Assembly: GCA_940337035.1 (NCBI GenBank)
Contig: CALNHX010005157.1
Span: 48,570-112,569, forward strand
Direction of reading: 5' to 3'
Length of the DNA stretch: 64,000 bases
Source of the DNA: Agriotes lineatus
Lineage: Eukaryota; Arthropoda; Insecta; Coleoptera; Elateridae
Below are positions 47,004 through 57,094 of the stretch, in pieces. The translations under genes and the position numbers were made by a program. Positions within the stretch are counted from its first letter, which is position 1; each line of letters starts with the position of its first letter. The notes beneath the pieces were generated by a model. The model saw nothing but the letters and a program-made list of their open reading frames with translations. It was not told the origin of the DNA and did no database searches.

Positions 47004-48573
47004 ATGAAGATTATTTTGAATACATATCAAACATATTTCGTGCTACTCCCATTGTGTTTCTTTTTATTAAGCCAATTCTAGAACTAAATTGCCCGACCAC
47101 GGATTTATACAATATGCAACTTTTAATAAAAATATAAAATTAAAATCCTTGATATTTTTATATTAGAATGTTTCAACTGCCACTTTATTTGCTTTGAAAG
47201 GAGTGAATACTGATGTTCTAAATCAAATACACCATTCTTTACAGAGAAATCTGTAAAGCGCTTTACCCGACAACATTATTAATTTAAACAAAACCTCCAG
47301 CCCTGTAGAACTTTGGCTAAATTTAAAGTTACTGCTCGTAAAATTGTAACCGCCTATTGTGCTGCATAGTAAATCATATCTGGTATCTTCTGCGACGGAG
47401 AAGGCAGTATTGCTTATATTTAAGGACTACCATTCTTTATACAAAAGGGCTATCGATTCGTTCCCGGTTTATTAGTGCAAGAAGGCTCTATTATGCTGGC
47501 ATAACGTTGATATACGCGCCCTAATGCGAAACCCCAACAATATCATAATGAACTCAAGATTTATTCAGTACTACAACAGAAAGCAGGACGAATGATTCTC
47601 CGTGACCACAAATGATGCCACTGCCGTCATCATCATCGGTTCTAATACAACAATTTGTAACCAAACGGCCTAAGCAGCACAGCAAAAATGTCGAGTCTGC
47701 ATCGCGAGCAAAATTGATATTTTCCGTGTCCTAAGGGAAATAAACTCGCGATTGCAGAGTTCTAGACTTTGGAGATTCGAAAATATATTATGTTCTTTGA
47801 CAGTCAGACAAAAACGACATATTGACGTAGCACTATAAAGTACTGCTCCGAAGTTTCAACTTTACTGGAAAATTTCACATTTGCGAATTGCTTATTACTA
47901 CGGGATACATTGGGAAATTATTTGGAGGATTATTCACACATTAATATACTAACATATTCAAGCTCACGGCGCGTCGATGCATAACTTGTATGCAGATTAT
48001 TGAATTTTATTCCATTAATATGCAATTAGGGTATAACAAAACAAATAACTGGTAAATTACAACCATGTTCAACTACTGATAAGTCGTGTCTTGTAATTTA
48101 GCATTTAGCATATTATATTTACATTAAAGCTACACTGTATGATCAAATTCAACCGATTAAATCGTCATAGCAGTAGCAATATGCGAATAAACTTATACTG
48201 TATACTGTATAGGTATTGTTGCAACCATAACAGCAAAAGTCGGTAAGTAAGGTTATAAAATCCCACTTTTTAAAATTATAAAATAAATATTAGAATCGCG
48301 CCGAATCTGTCATTTATAATTAGTAATAAATGAAAGACCAATGCTTTAACCTTAAATAGTACAAAAGTTATTTTTAAAGCAGGTGTGTAAAATGAATATG
48401 ATTTCAGTTTGGTAAGAATCGTCTAAACTCTAAAGCTAGAAAAAGTAAATTTCCAATACGGGGACCATGTGCATATAAAGTGTGGTAGACCCTTAACCAG
48501 CTGAATTGGGATAAACAACGTCTTGATTTATTCAATATTATGTCAAATTCTAAAATAAATATTTACTATTAAT
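47004..48573. other. AT-rich stretch, nothing recognised
   Basis: A short word near 47,250 (CTGTAAAGCGCTTTACCC) resembles the start of the dispersed GACA-type repeat but is too short to call. Confidence 0.35.
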
Positions 48574-48630
48574 TAGAATATCAAAAGAAACAAATGGAGA
48601 ACTTAAAATTGCAATCTTTATGTACTCATA
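48574..48630 (+). repeat. Left member of a 57-bp direct repeat flanking the RTE-type element
   Basis: TAGAATATCAAAAGAAACAA... matches 61,012-61,068 with about 8 differences. It may be a long, eroded target duplication. Confidence 0.6.
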
Positions 48631-48663
48631 CTGACTAATAATAATAAAAATTAGCAAGAAAAA

Positions 48664-51600
48664 ATGATGCAATTAAGGAACAAAAATAAAGAGTTAAAAG
48701 AAAAGTTAGTAAACTTAGAAAGACAAATGAAGAATTTAAAACGGAAAGGAAATAGAAACAATATAACCATCAAAGGAGTCCAAATACGCGAGAATGACCT
48801 CACAGCTGCAGTAAAACAATTTATAGAGGTAAATCTAGAAAAAAACTGCAGAGATTGAATCAGAATATGTCATAAAACCACAAAATAAAAAGTCTTTTGT
48901 GGTAGCAAATTTGAAGGAATGGGACGATAAAGTAAACGTAATGAGAAATAAGAATAAGTTTAAAGGATCAAGGTCCAAAGAACTGAAGGCAAACAAGTGC
49001 AAGTTTATTACAATAAACTGATAGTAAATGGTGAAACATAGATATGGAATGAGAGGCTGGAAAAATTGGCCAAGGAGCCAAAAACCAGCCAATGCCTCCA
49101 AAAATATAAATACGAGCTGTGGGGCAAGTTGAATAAGCCCACCACCTTCACCCAAAGAAATTGACCAGGCTTTAAAAAATACAAACATGCAAAGAAAATG
49201 GCAAAGGAAAATAGGATTATGGAATATACAATCTGTCACTGGCAAAGAAATTGAACTCGCAAAAAAAGGAAATGTAGAAATTGAAGGAAACCAAATGTAC
49301 TCTAGGGGTGCACCATATAATGAACGAGCAAAAGGGGGGAAGTAGCATGCATGACCCGAAACGAAGATATTGACAAAATAAGAGAAGTGGACTTTATTAA
49401 CGAAAGAATAATGAAAATTGAAATAGAAGGAGACGACAAAGAAATATATACAATAATAATTACCTACGGCCCTTCAGAAGATGACACAAACAGAAATAAA
49501 GGTATATTCTAAGAAGATGTTCAGGACATAACCGATAACAGCAAAAAAATTATAGTGGGCGACATCGATGGAAGTACTGGAATAACACGGAAGATGCTGG
49601 TAATACGATGGGAAGGTTTGTGAGATTTACAAAAATTATAATGGGCAAAGATTGATAGATTATTGTCTACAAAATGATTTAGTGGTTACTAATACGCTAT
49701 TTCAGCACAAGGATATACACCGATTCACAAGAGTACTTAAAAGGAGAGGCGAAAAATCAATAATAGACTTTGTTTTGTAGGAAATGAATAAAGAAGTATT
49801 TTTCAAGATGTAAGGGTTAAAAGAGGAGCTAAAGTAGGAAGCGACCACTATTGGTAGTCGCTCAACTGAGAGGAAAAAAAGTAAAGCAGCAAATGAAAAA
49901 AAAAGGAACGAAACATCGTAGTATAAAAACATACAATTTACAAAAAGAAGAAACACGGATTAAATACAAGAAACGAATAGAAGAAGAAATAAACAAGATT
50001 CGCATTTTTTGAAATTGCGCAAGTAGAGGAAATGTGGAATAAACCTAAAGAAATAATAATACAAAGTGCTACTGAAGTACGTGGAATATCGAAATGTCAA
50101 AGAAAATAAAGCAAACAGCCTGGTGGGATGAAAACATAAAAGTAGAGGTAAAAAAGGAAAAAAGATATGGAGAAACTATTTAAATAACAAAAGAAGCGAC
50201 AACAGCTATACTAAATACAAAACATAAAGAAAGCTAACGAAAGAAATAGTTGCAACAGCCAAAAGAGCAGCATGGGAACAGATTGGAAGAAAAATGGAGG
50301 AAGACGGAAAAGAAAATGCAAAAATGCCTTTTAAAGTCATAAAGAGATTACGCAAGCAAAAAATAGATCTAATACAAGCAATAAGGGACAATGCCGGACA
50401 AATGTTATCTACTAGAGTAGAAAGATTAAACAGATGGTAGGAATATTTATAAACCTACTAAATGCAACAATAGAAGAAAAAAATATAAAAACGACAACAG
50501 AAGTAAACACTACATAAAATAATGAGAGTACGGAAGAAAGTCAGGACATAACAATAGATGAAGTAAAATACGCAATAAAGAATCTAAAGGCTGGGAAGGC
50601 AGCAGGAAAAGATGGGATAAATGGGGAAATGGTGAAACACATGTGAAACAGAAGACATGAAATCATACATAAATTAATAACAAAAATATGAAAATCAAAC
50701 AAAATACCCCAAGACTAGGGCACTACAATAATAGTTAGTACCCAAACACAAAAAGGGGATCGCAAGTATATGCAATAATGATAAAGGCATTACATTGATG
50801 AGTGTGCCAAGTAAAATATATGAGAAAATTTTGGAAAAACGATTACGAGAGGAGGTGGAAGATGTTATAAACCAATGCGGTTTTATAGCTGGGAGAAGCA
50901 CGTAAGATCTTATAGTCAGCAAGAGGCAATTGAGCGAAAAGAAACTAAGCCACAACGGACATGTCTATGCTTGCTTCATCGACATAAAAGAAGCTTATGA
51001 CAGCGTGCAGAGGAATGATATATGCGACGAACTAGAAGAAAGAAATGTACGCGAACAACCCAGAGAAGCAATAAAGAGTATGTATGCCATTACAAAGAAT
51101 GTAATAAGAATAGAAAACCAATGCACAATGGAATTCATAACAACAAAAGGCGTTAGACAGGGAGGGGTAATCAGTGCACTATTATTCATTTTAGTTATGG
51201 ATAGGATAGCAGTAAAGTATTGGAGTAGGAGTGAGACGGCTAGAAACGGTTAAGATGGCGGAATTTATATATGCAGACAATTAAATAATCTTAGCTGAAA
51301 ATGAAAAATCATTACAAACAAAGATACGAATATGAAGAGAAGAGATACAAAATACCGGAATGAGAATCAATATTAAAAGAGCAGAAGTAATGAAAATAAC
51401 AAAGGACGAACAGGAACTTAGTGTGAAATTAGATAACAGTGCTTTGTACAACTCCAGAAAAACAGTCTTTCTTAGTAAGAGAGAAGTGTCAAAGCATACA
51501 AATATCAAAATATATAAATCCGTTTTTTACCAATCTTAACGCACGGGTGTGAGTCTTAGGTATTGCCACCTAAACAGAAATCTAAATTGGAAGCATTTGA

Positions 51601-51876
51601 GATGCGAATCCTAAGAATAATAGAAGGAGTTACAAGAAAGAACAGAATTAAAAATGAATACATTTGAAAGACCTTAAAAGTAAAAGCACTGTTTATCTAT
51701 ATAGAGAAAACACAATTGCGCTGGTTTGGACACCTTGTAGGGATGAAGGACGACAGAACTGTAAAGAAAATATGGGAAATGGGTACGGACAGTAAAAGAA
51801 GCAGAAGAAGACCCAGAAATACGTGGAACAAGGAAATAGGGAAGATATTTGAAAGAAGAAGAGTAACTCAGTCTAG
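48664..51876 (+). pseudogene. RTE-type endonuclease-reverse transcriptase, heavily decayed
   Basis: In order: a coiled-coil start (LRNKNKELKEKLVNLERQMK); a block near 48,890 (SFVVANLKEWDDKV); endonuclease traces near 49,400-49,600 (VDFINERIMKIEIEGDDKEI, IITYGPSEDD, KIIVGDIDGSTG, in which the expected GDFNG reads GDIDG) and near 49,690-49,780 (LVVTNTLFQHKDIHRFTRV); a linker (TAWWDENIKVEVK); and RT at 50,930-51,253 with ACFIDIKEAYDSVQ (motif A Asp) and GVRQGGVISALLFILVMDRI (motif B). The YADD motif is reduced to YADN near 51,275. The C-terminus LRWFGHLVGMKDDRTVKKIW..RPRNTW (51,716-51,830) is a typical tail of this family. At least eight stops or shifts separate the blocks. Confidence 0.75.
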
Positions 51877-51884
51877 GTCTAGAG
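51877..51884 (+). repeat. hAT target-site duplication, left copy (GTCTAGAG)
   Basis: Identical to 60,887-60,894. Eight bases and an inner TCTAGA palindrome fit hAT insertion preference. Confidence 0.9.
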
Positions 51885-51904
51885 CAGTGATTCCCAAAGT
51901 GGGC

Positions 51905-51913
51905 GATATCGCC
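51905..51913 (+). repeat. Foldback target-site duplication, left copy (GATATCGCC)
   Basis: Identical to 59,953-59,961. Joining the flanks gives GGGCGATATCGCCCC, an uninterrupted hAT sequence. Confidence 0.9.
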
Positions 51914-51959
51914 ATGTCTGTGAAGTTGGCCAAACCCAGGCAAAGATTTAGTAATACGT

Positions 51960-53045
51960 CAAAAGGAATCGTTTGTTTATCGTTTGTTTCCGTTTGTTTA
52001 GCTATTTTCAGCGTTTGTTTACATTTCTGTATACTATAACCAGCACCCCTATTTGGGTCGGGCCAACTTCATGGCAGCCAAACCCAAAATGATAAATTGA
52101 CAATTTCTTGGTGGGAATCGTTTGTTTATCGTTTATTTACGTTTGTTTAGCTATTTTCAGCGTTTGTTTACACTTCTGTATACTATAACCAGCACCCCTA
52201 TTTGGGTCGGGCCAACTTCATGGCAGCCAAACCCAAAATGATAAATTGACAATTTCTTGGTGGGAATCGTTTGTTTATCGTTTGTTTATGTTTGTTTAGA
52301 TATTTTCAGCGTTTGTTTATATCTCTGTATACTATAACCGGCACCCCTATTTGGGTCGGGCCAACTTCACGGCAGCCAAACCCAAAATGATAAATTGACA
52401 ATTTCTTGGTGGGAATCGTTTGTTTATCGTTTGTTTATGTTTGTTTAGATATTTTCAGCCTTTGTTTATATCTCTGTATACTATAACCGGCACTCCTATT
52501 TGGGTCGGGCCAACTTCATGGCAGCCAAACCCAAAATGATAAATTGACAATTTCTTGGTGGGAATCGTTTGTTTATCGTTTATTTACGTTTGTTTAGCTA
52601 TTTTCAGCGTTTGTTTACACTTCTGTATACTATAACCAGCACCCCTATTTGGGTCGGGCCAACTTCATGGCAGCCGAACCCAAATGATAAATTGACAATT
52701 TCTTGGTGGGAATCGTTTGTTTATCGTTTGTTTATGTTTGTTTAGATATTTTTAGCGTTTGTTTATATCTCTGTATACTATAACCGGCACCCCTATTTGG
52801 GTCGGGCCAACTTCACGGCAGCCAAACCCAAAATGATAAATTGACAATTTCTTGGTGGGAATCGTTTGTTTATCGTTTGTTTACGTTTGTTTAGCTATTT
52901 TCAGCGTTTGTTTACACCTCTGTATACTATAACCAGCACCCCTATTTGTGTCGGGCCAAATTCACGGCAGCCAAACCCGAAATGATAAATTGACTTTTTT
53001 TTATTGTGAATCGTTTGTTAATGTTTGTTTAGCTATGCTCTGCAG
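51960..53045 (+). repeat. 149-bp satellite array, left arm (about 7 units)
   Basis: Unit starts repeat at 52,111, 52,260, 52,409, 52,558, 52,706 and 52,855 (GTGGGAATCG), a period of 149 with one unit of 148. Each unit has about four CGTTTGTTTA-like decamers, then TCTGTATACTATAACC, CACCCCTATTTGGGTCGGGC and GCCAAACCCAAAATGATAAA. The innermost unit is diverged. Frames across it are repeat artefacts. Confidence 0.95.
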
Positions 53046-53639
53046 AGTTTGTTTAAACGTTTAAACCATGACCACCCCGTTTTGCAACAATTTTCTAAGC
53101 ACATAAAGTTATATCAAAACAAATTAGGTATTTCTGAAAGCGGCATGAAAGTGTCTACTTTCCTAACTCATTTAAGGCAGGGTAGTAGTTAATTTTCTGA
53201 TTAGTCAGGAAAATACCCTACCCGGCTCAAATAAATAAGTACAAAACTAAATTAGCTCAGTATTTATTCTTGGCAGTAATAGTAATATATGGTAAATTAT
53301 TATTAATCCATCCAAATTGAAACATCTTGAATCATTTGTGATTAATGAGTAACGATGTTTTTTTAATGTAAACGGTTTCAAAAAAATAGTATACATAATA
53401 CGTCAGGAAAGCGTATTTACTGGCTTTTTATGTAATACACTATTAAACCTTATTGAAAAGTCGACACATAAACGCCAATTTAAATAAGGCTGCTAATGAA
53501 TCAGGAATTCAATCGTAGGGTGTGCACTCGAAGATATAGTTAAAAAAATACACTCTTTGAAATGACCTTGTGGATATAAATGTGAAGGAACCCATTCTAT
53601 TTGCAATTGCAAAACACCAAAAAAATACTTTCCGATTTT

Positions 53640-53805
53640 TTATTTCTGAAAATTTATGAATTTTATGTGTACATTGCATTTACTAGCTTCTTTTTGAATA
53701 TTCCTCAATGATTTTTAAACCAAGGGAAAGCTTATTATTTCTGGATTCAGATGATGTCAGATTAATCACGAAGTTATTTTTAACAAATGCTACAGAATTT
53801 GTTTA
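53640..53805 (+). repeat. Inner inverted segment of the foldback, left side
   Basis: GAATTTTATGTGTACATTGC, TTTTTGAATATTCCTCAATG and GATTAATCACGAAGTTATTT mirror sequence at 55,540-55,700, with about 15-20% differences. It shows the arms extend past the satellites. Confidence 0.75.
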
Positions 53806-53934
53806 AACAAAACTTACCGGGTATGCGCGGTATAAATTTCATCATCAACGTATTTTGAAAACTATTGCACATAAAGGCATACTTCCGCGTATGAAATTAG
53901 CTAACAGATCCATTTCGTGGATCCATTTTGTGGA

Positions 53935-54276
53935 TCTGTTAATTGGCCACCTCTTTCGTGCAATTTGACGCCGTTATATTATTTTCTTTGAGGATATGTC
54001 AAGTCGCATGTCCACGTCGATAAACCGGAAACAATTGAGCACTTGGAAGCCAACATTCGACGCGTTATTGCCGAAATACAGCCTGATTTACTGCGAAGAG
54101 TGTGTGAAAATTGGACCTCTAGATTACGTCATGTACACGCCGGCCGCGGCGGTCACATGCCCGAAATCATATTCAAACATAAATGCCATAAAATTATCTT
54201 TCAAATAAAGCCAATTTCATGGATATTAAAAACATTTTTCTGTGTTTTATTTCTATTTAAAGTTCTATCACTCTAA
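53935..54276 (+). pseudogene. C-terminal fragment of a mariner/Tc1-type transposase
   Basis: The frame reads NWPPLSCNLTPLYYFL, a stop where Trp is expected, then GYVKSHVHVDKPETIEHLEA and NIRRVIAEIQPDLLRRVCEN, WTSRLRHVHAGRGGHMPEII. These are the last blocks of a DDE transposase group common in insects. The conserved third catalytic Asp (usually LTPLDYFLWG) is Tyr here. Upstream catalytic domains are absent. It sits in the loop of the foldback element. Confidence 0.7.
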
Positions 54277-54725
54277 AAAAACACCCTTTACTTTGGTACT
54301 TAGCTTTCAATTTTTGATAGGAACCAACTCCTCCGTCGGCCATCTTGGATTTTATAACTGCCATTTTGAAATATAAGTATATTATCACTATCTCGACTTC
54401 TAAATCACTTTTAGGATCACAAACTTGGTATCTAAATATACATATTTGGGGTCAGAGAATACAACTACACGATTTTTAAATGTATCAGAATATATATTTC
54501 TTCACTAATATATGTACCAATTACAAACTATTCACCAATTAACTGTTTTGTCCAGTGTGTCCACATTTTCATGTAATTGTAATTAATTTTACATTTCTCA
54601 TTAAAGTTTGCAGCTATCGTTTATTTTATCCTCAAATAGTTCAAGTACATTCGATTTGCACTATTATCTTTCAAAAATATCAATTACGCTGTTTAAAATT
54701 TTAGTGTAATGTTAAAACACCTTTA

Positions 54726-55133
54726 AGTCTATACCCGTGGTACCTGGGTAACCATATAATAAAACTACAAAAATGAATACCCAAATATATTAGAAACACA
54801 CATATAATAAGTTCAATTACATTGTTAACATTTATTAATAACTATTTCTTGTTCATTTCATGCGGGGCGCTCACAAGTGTCACATAAATTTTGTGTTTTG
54901 AGGCGCCTTTTGTTCTCCATAGATAGACATAGATAGCAATTTCCAACCACTTTTAGACGTCCAGTGAGATCTCGATTTGATCATCCTGAATTAGTAGCTG
55001 TCGCAGTAGTTAGCAATTGCTTGCCGATCATACATTAAATGGTTAATTTAGTAGAAAAACGTTTATAAACATTATAAATACAGAGCATTCATCTAAAATG
55101 GCCGTAGGTACCCGGGTTCCCCGGGTATAGACT
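54726..55133. repeat. Element with AGTCTATACCCG inverted ends
   Basis: AGTCTATACCC at 54,726-54,736 mirrors GGGTATAGACT at 55,123-55,133; the pairing continues imperfectly for about 20 bp more (GGTACCTGGGTAACCAT against ATGGCCGTAGGTACCCGGGTT). No ORF and no clear target duplication. Confidence 0.45.
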
Positions 55134-55144
55134 AGCGTATAGAA

Positions 55145-55503
55145 GTTGTTCTCTGAATGTCATTTTTTGGCAGTGGTCTATTATGATATGTTTTTCGGAC
55201 TTTTTCCACTGTCTAGGGTGTAATTCACACAACGTTTCAGGAGTTTTGATCTACTCCCGTCTTCAGGTGTTCTTGGTTAGTCCTGAGTAGGACTGATATT
55301 ATACGTTTTTCTACGTAAATTTGTGCCACCCCCGGGGTTTGAACTCGGGACCGCTGATCGCTAGTCTGCCACTCTAACCACTAGGCCACCAGGGCGGTTA
55401 TATAGACTAACCAAGAACACCTGAAGACGGGAATAGATCAAAACTCCCGAAACGTTGTGTGATTTACACCCTAGACAGTGGAAAAAGTCCGAAAAACATA
55501 TCA
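55145..55503. mobile_element. Unit with 100-bp inverted arms around a tRNA-like SINE head
   Basis: Arms 55,183-55,282 and 55,405-55,504 are about 95% identical in inverted orientation (ATGATATGTTTTTCGGAC..., ACACAACGTTTC..., CTTCAGGTGTTCTTGGTTAG). Between them, on the minus strand at 55,322-55,396, lies a tRNA-like head with box A-like GGCCTAGTGGTTAGAGTGG and box B-like CGAGTTCAAACC. Identical 12-bp words TAGCGTATAGAA at 55,133-55,144 and 55,504-55,515 flank the unit, so it moved as one piece. Confidence 0.7.
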
Positions 55504-55539
55504 TAGCGTATAGAAAATTTCGCATAGACACAAGGGTTA

Positions 55540-55700
55540 AACAATTTCTGTAGCATTTGTTAAAAATAATTTCGTGATTAATTTGACACCTGAATCCAAA
55601 AAGATAAGCTTTGAGAGAGCATTGAGAAATATTCAAAAATAAGCTTGTAAATGCAATATACGCATAAAATTCATCAATTCAGATACAAAATTTCAGAAAG
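55540..55700 (-). repeat. Inner inverted segment of the foldback, right side
   Basis: Partner of 53,640-53,805, sharing in reverse complement the AACAAATGCTACAGAA, TTAATCACGAAATTATTTTT and TTGAATATTTCTCAATG blocks. Confidence 0.75.
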
Positions 55701-55953
55701 AGATATGACTTAAATTAAACCGTTAAAATTGTATTTATTAAAACGGTTTGATCTAAGTAGGTAGAACTTTCTGAAATGTTGTATAGGGCCATAATTTATT
55801 ATTCTGAACAACTTTTCTTGGTAAAATTTTGTCGTATGATAAACAGAAAGGGTAGTTAACCTGAAAAGAAAATAGTTTTCGCTTCACTGTCAAGGCCGAA
55901 AATGTTCAGTCCATCTCACCTCTTGTAACATCAATCCTGGGATACACTGTATA

Positions 55954-56724
55954 CAGTGTGTTTGCTAAGTTCGCACCATATGGAAAACTTTTTATTTTTA
56001 ATTTTACGAAAAAAAGTTATTCTTTATAAAAAGTTCTGCATGGTCCAAAACTTAAAACTTAAAATTCAATCATCAGATATCAATTTTTTTAAGCCGTATA
56101 CGAGGAATGTCAAAAAATATGAATTCTGCTCAAGAGTAAAGTGCCTTTATTTGTAACAATATCGAAAATTGTTATTAATAAAAGTTGATTAGAATCGAAA
56201 ACTACGTTCAAACATCCAATTACACCTATCTATGATGAAAATCAGGTTTTGTTATTTTTCACATTTTTTTAAGTTGTCTCATATGGAAAATCATCAAAAT
56301 AATGCAACATAGAGGTTACCAGATGTAAAGGTTATCAAAGTTTTAACGAATAAAGAGATAACTGAAAAAAGTTTCCGATATTGTCAAAAATAAAGTTTTC
56401 CATATAAAAACTTAAAAAAATGTAAAAAATAACAAAACCTGATTTTTATTGTAGATAGGTGTAATTCTATATTTGAACGTAGTTTTCGATTCTACTCAAC
56501 TTCTTTTAATAATAATTTTCGAAATTGTCACAAATAAAGGTACTTTACTCTTGAGGAGAATTCATATTTTTTGACATTCCTCGTATACGGCTTAAAAAAT
56601 TGATATCTGATGATTGAATTTTAAGTTCTGGACTATGCAGAACTTTTTATAAAGATTAACTTTTTTTCGTAAAATTAATAATAAAAAAGTTTTTTATATG
56701 GTGCGAACTTAAGCAGACACACTG
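55954..56724. mobile_element. 771-bp palindromic TA-flanked element
   Basis: The left end CAGTGTGTTTGCTAAGTTCG and right end CGAACTTAAGCAGACACACTG mirror each other, and the mirror continues for about 330 bp with small differences, leaving a spacer of about 95 bp (56,299-56,393). TA lies outside both ends. This is a Tc1/mariner-type long-arm foldback without coding sequence. The arms can form an almost complete hairpin. Confidence 0.85.
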
Positions 56725-57094
56725 TATATATACATATATACACCAGATGTCCAGTTGTCTATGGTGTATAGGGAATCTCATGTTAAATCCAGCATATCCG
56801 AAAACTCGATCTTCTGATTGGGTTATACTAAAGATCTAACATTAAAAGCAGCTTTAGTATTAAAAACTGTATTCAATTCTCAATTTAAAGTTTTCTAGGA
56901 AACTATTTAACCAAACAATTTCATAATCATGTAAAAAAAGCGTCTTTCATGGAATCTCAACTAATTGCACCAGAAACAAAACAATACGTCCTTTCTGTCA
57001 GTAGAGTCATTGTAAAGTAAACCAATCTGTGTTATTATTGCGTGTAATAATAGAATTTCATTGTTCAAGATGTTAATCACATAATGAAAATTTT

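Noticed and set aside
54360..54720. Transposase gene for the foldback element in its loop
   Set aside because: No DDE or zinc-finger blocks of a Mutator-like transposase were found; the only coding remnant in the loop is a mariner/Tc1-type C-terminus, which is a passenger.
55322..55396. Functional tRNA gene
   Set aside because: Internal promoter boxes are good but the acceptor stem does not pair convincingly and the sequence lies within a repeat unit; SINE head is more likely.
55420..55470. CTGAAGACGGG...CCCGAAACG stem resembling a hammerhead ribozyme core
   Set aside because: CTGANGA and GAAA-like words flank a short stem, but if the stem uses all its G-C pairs the conserved G before AAA is consumed, and stems I and III are not evident. 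It is more simply part of the inverted arms.
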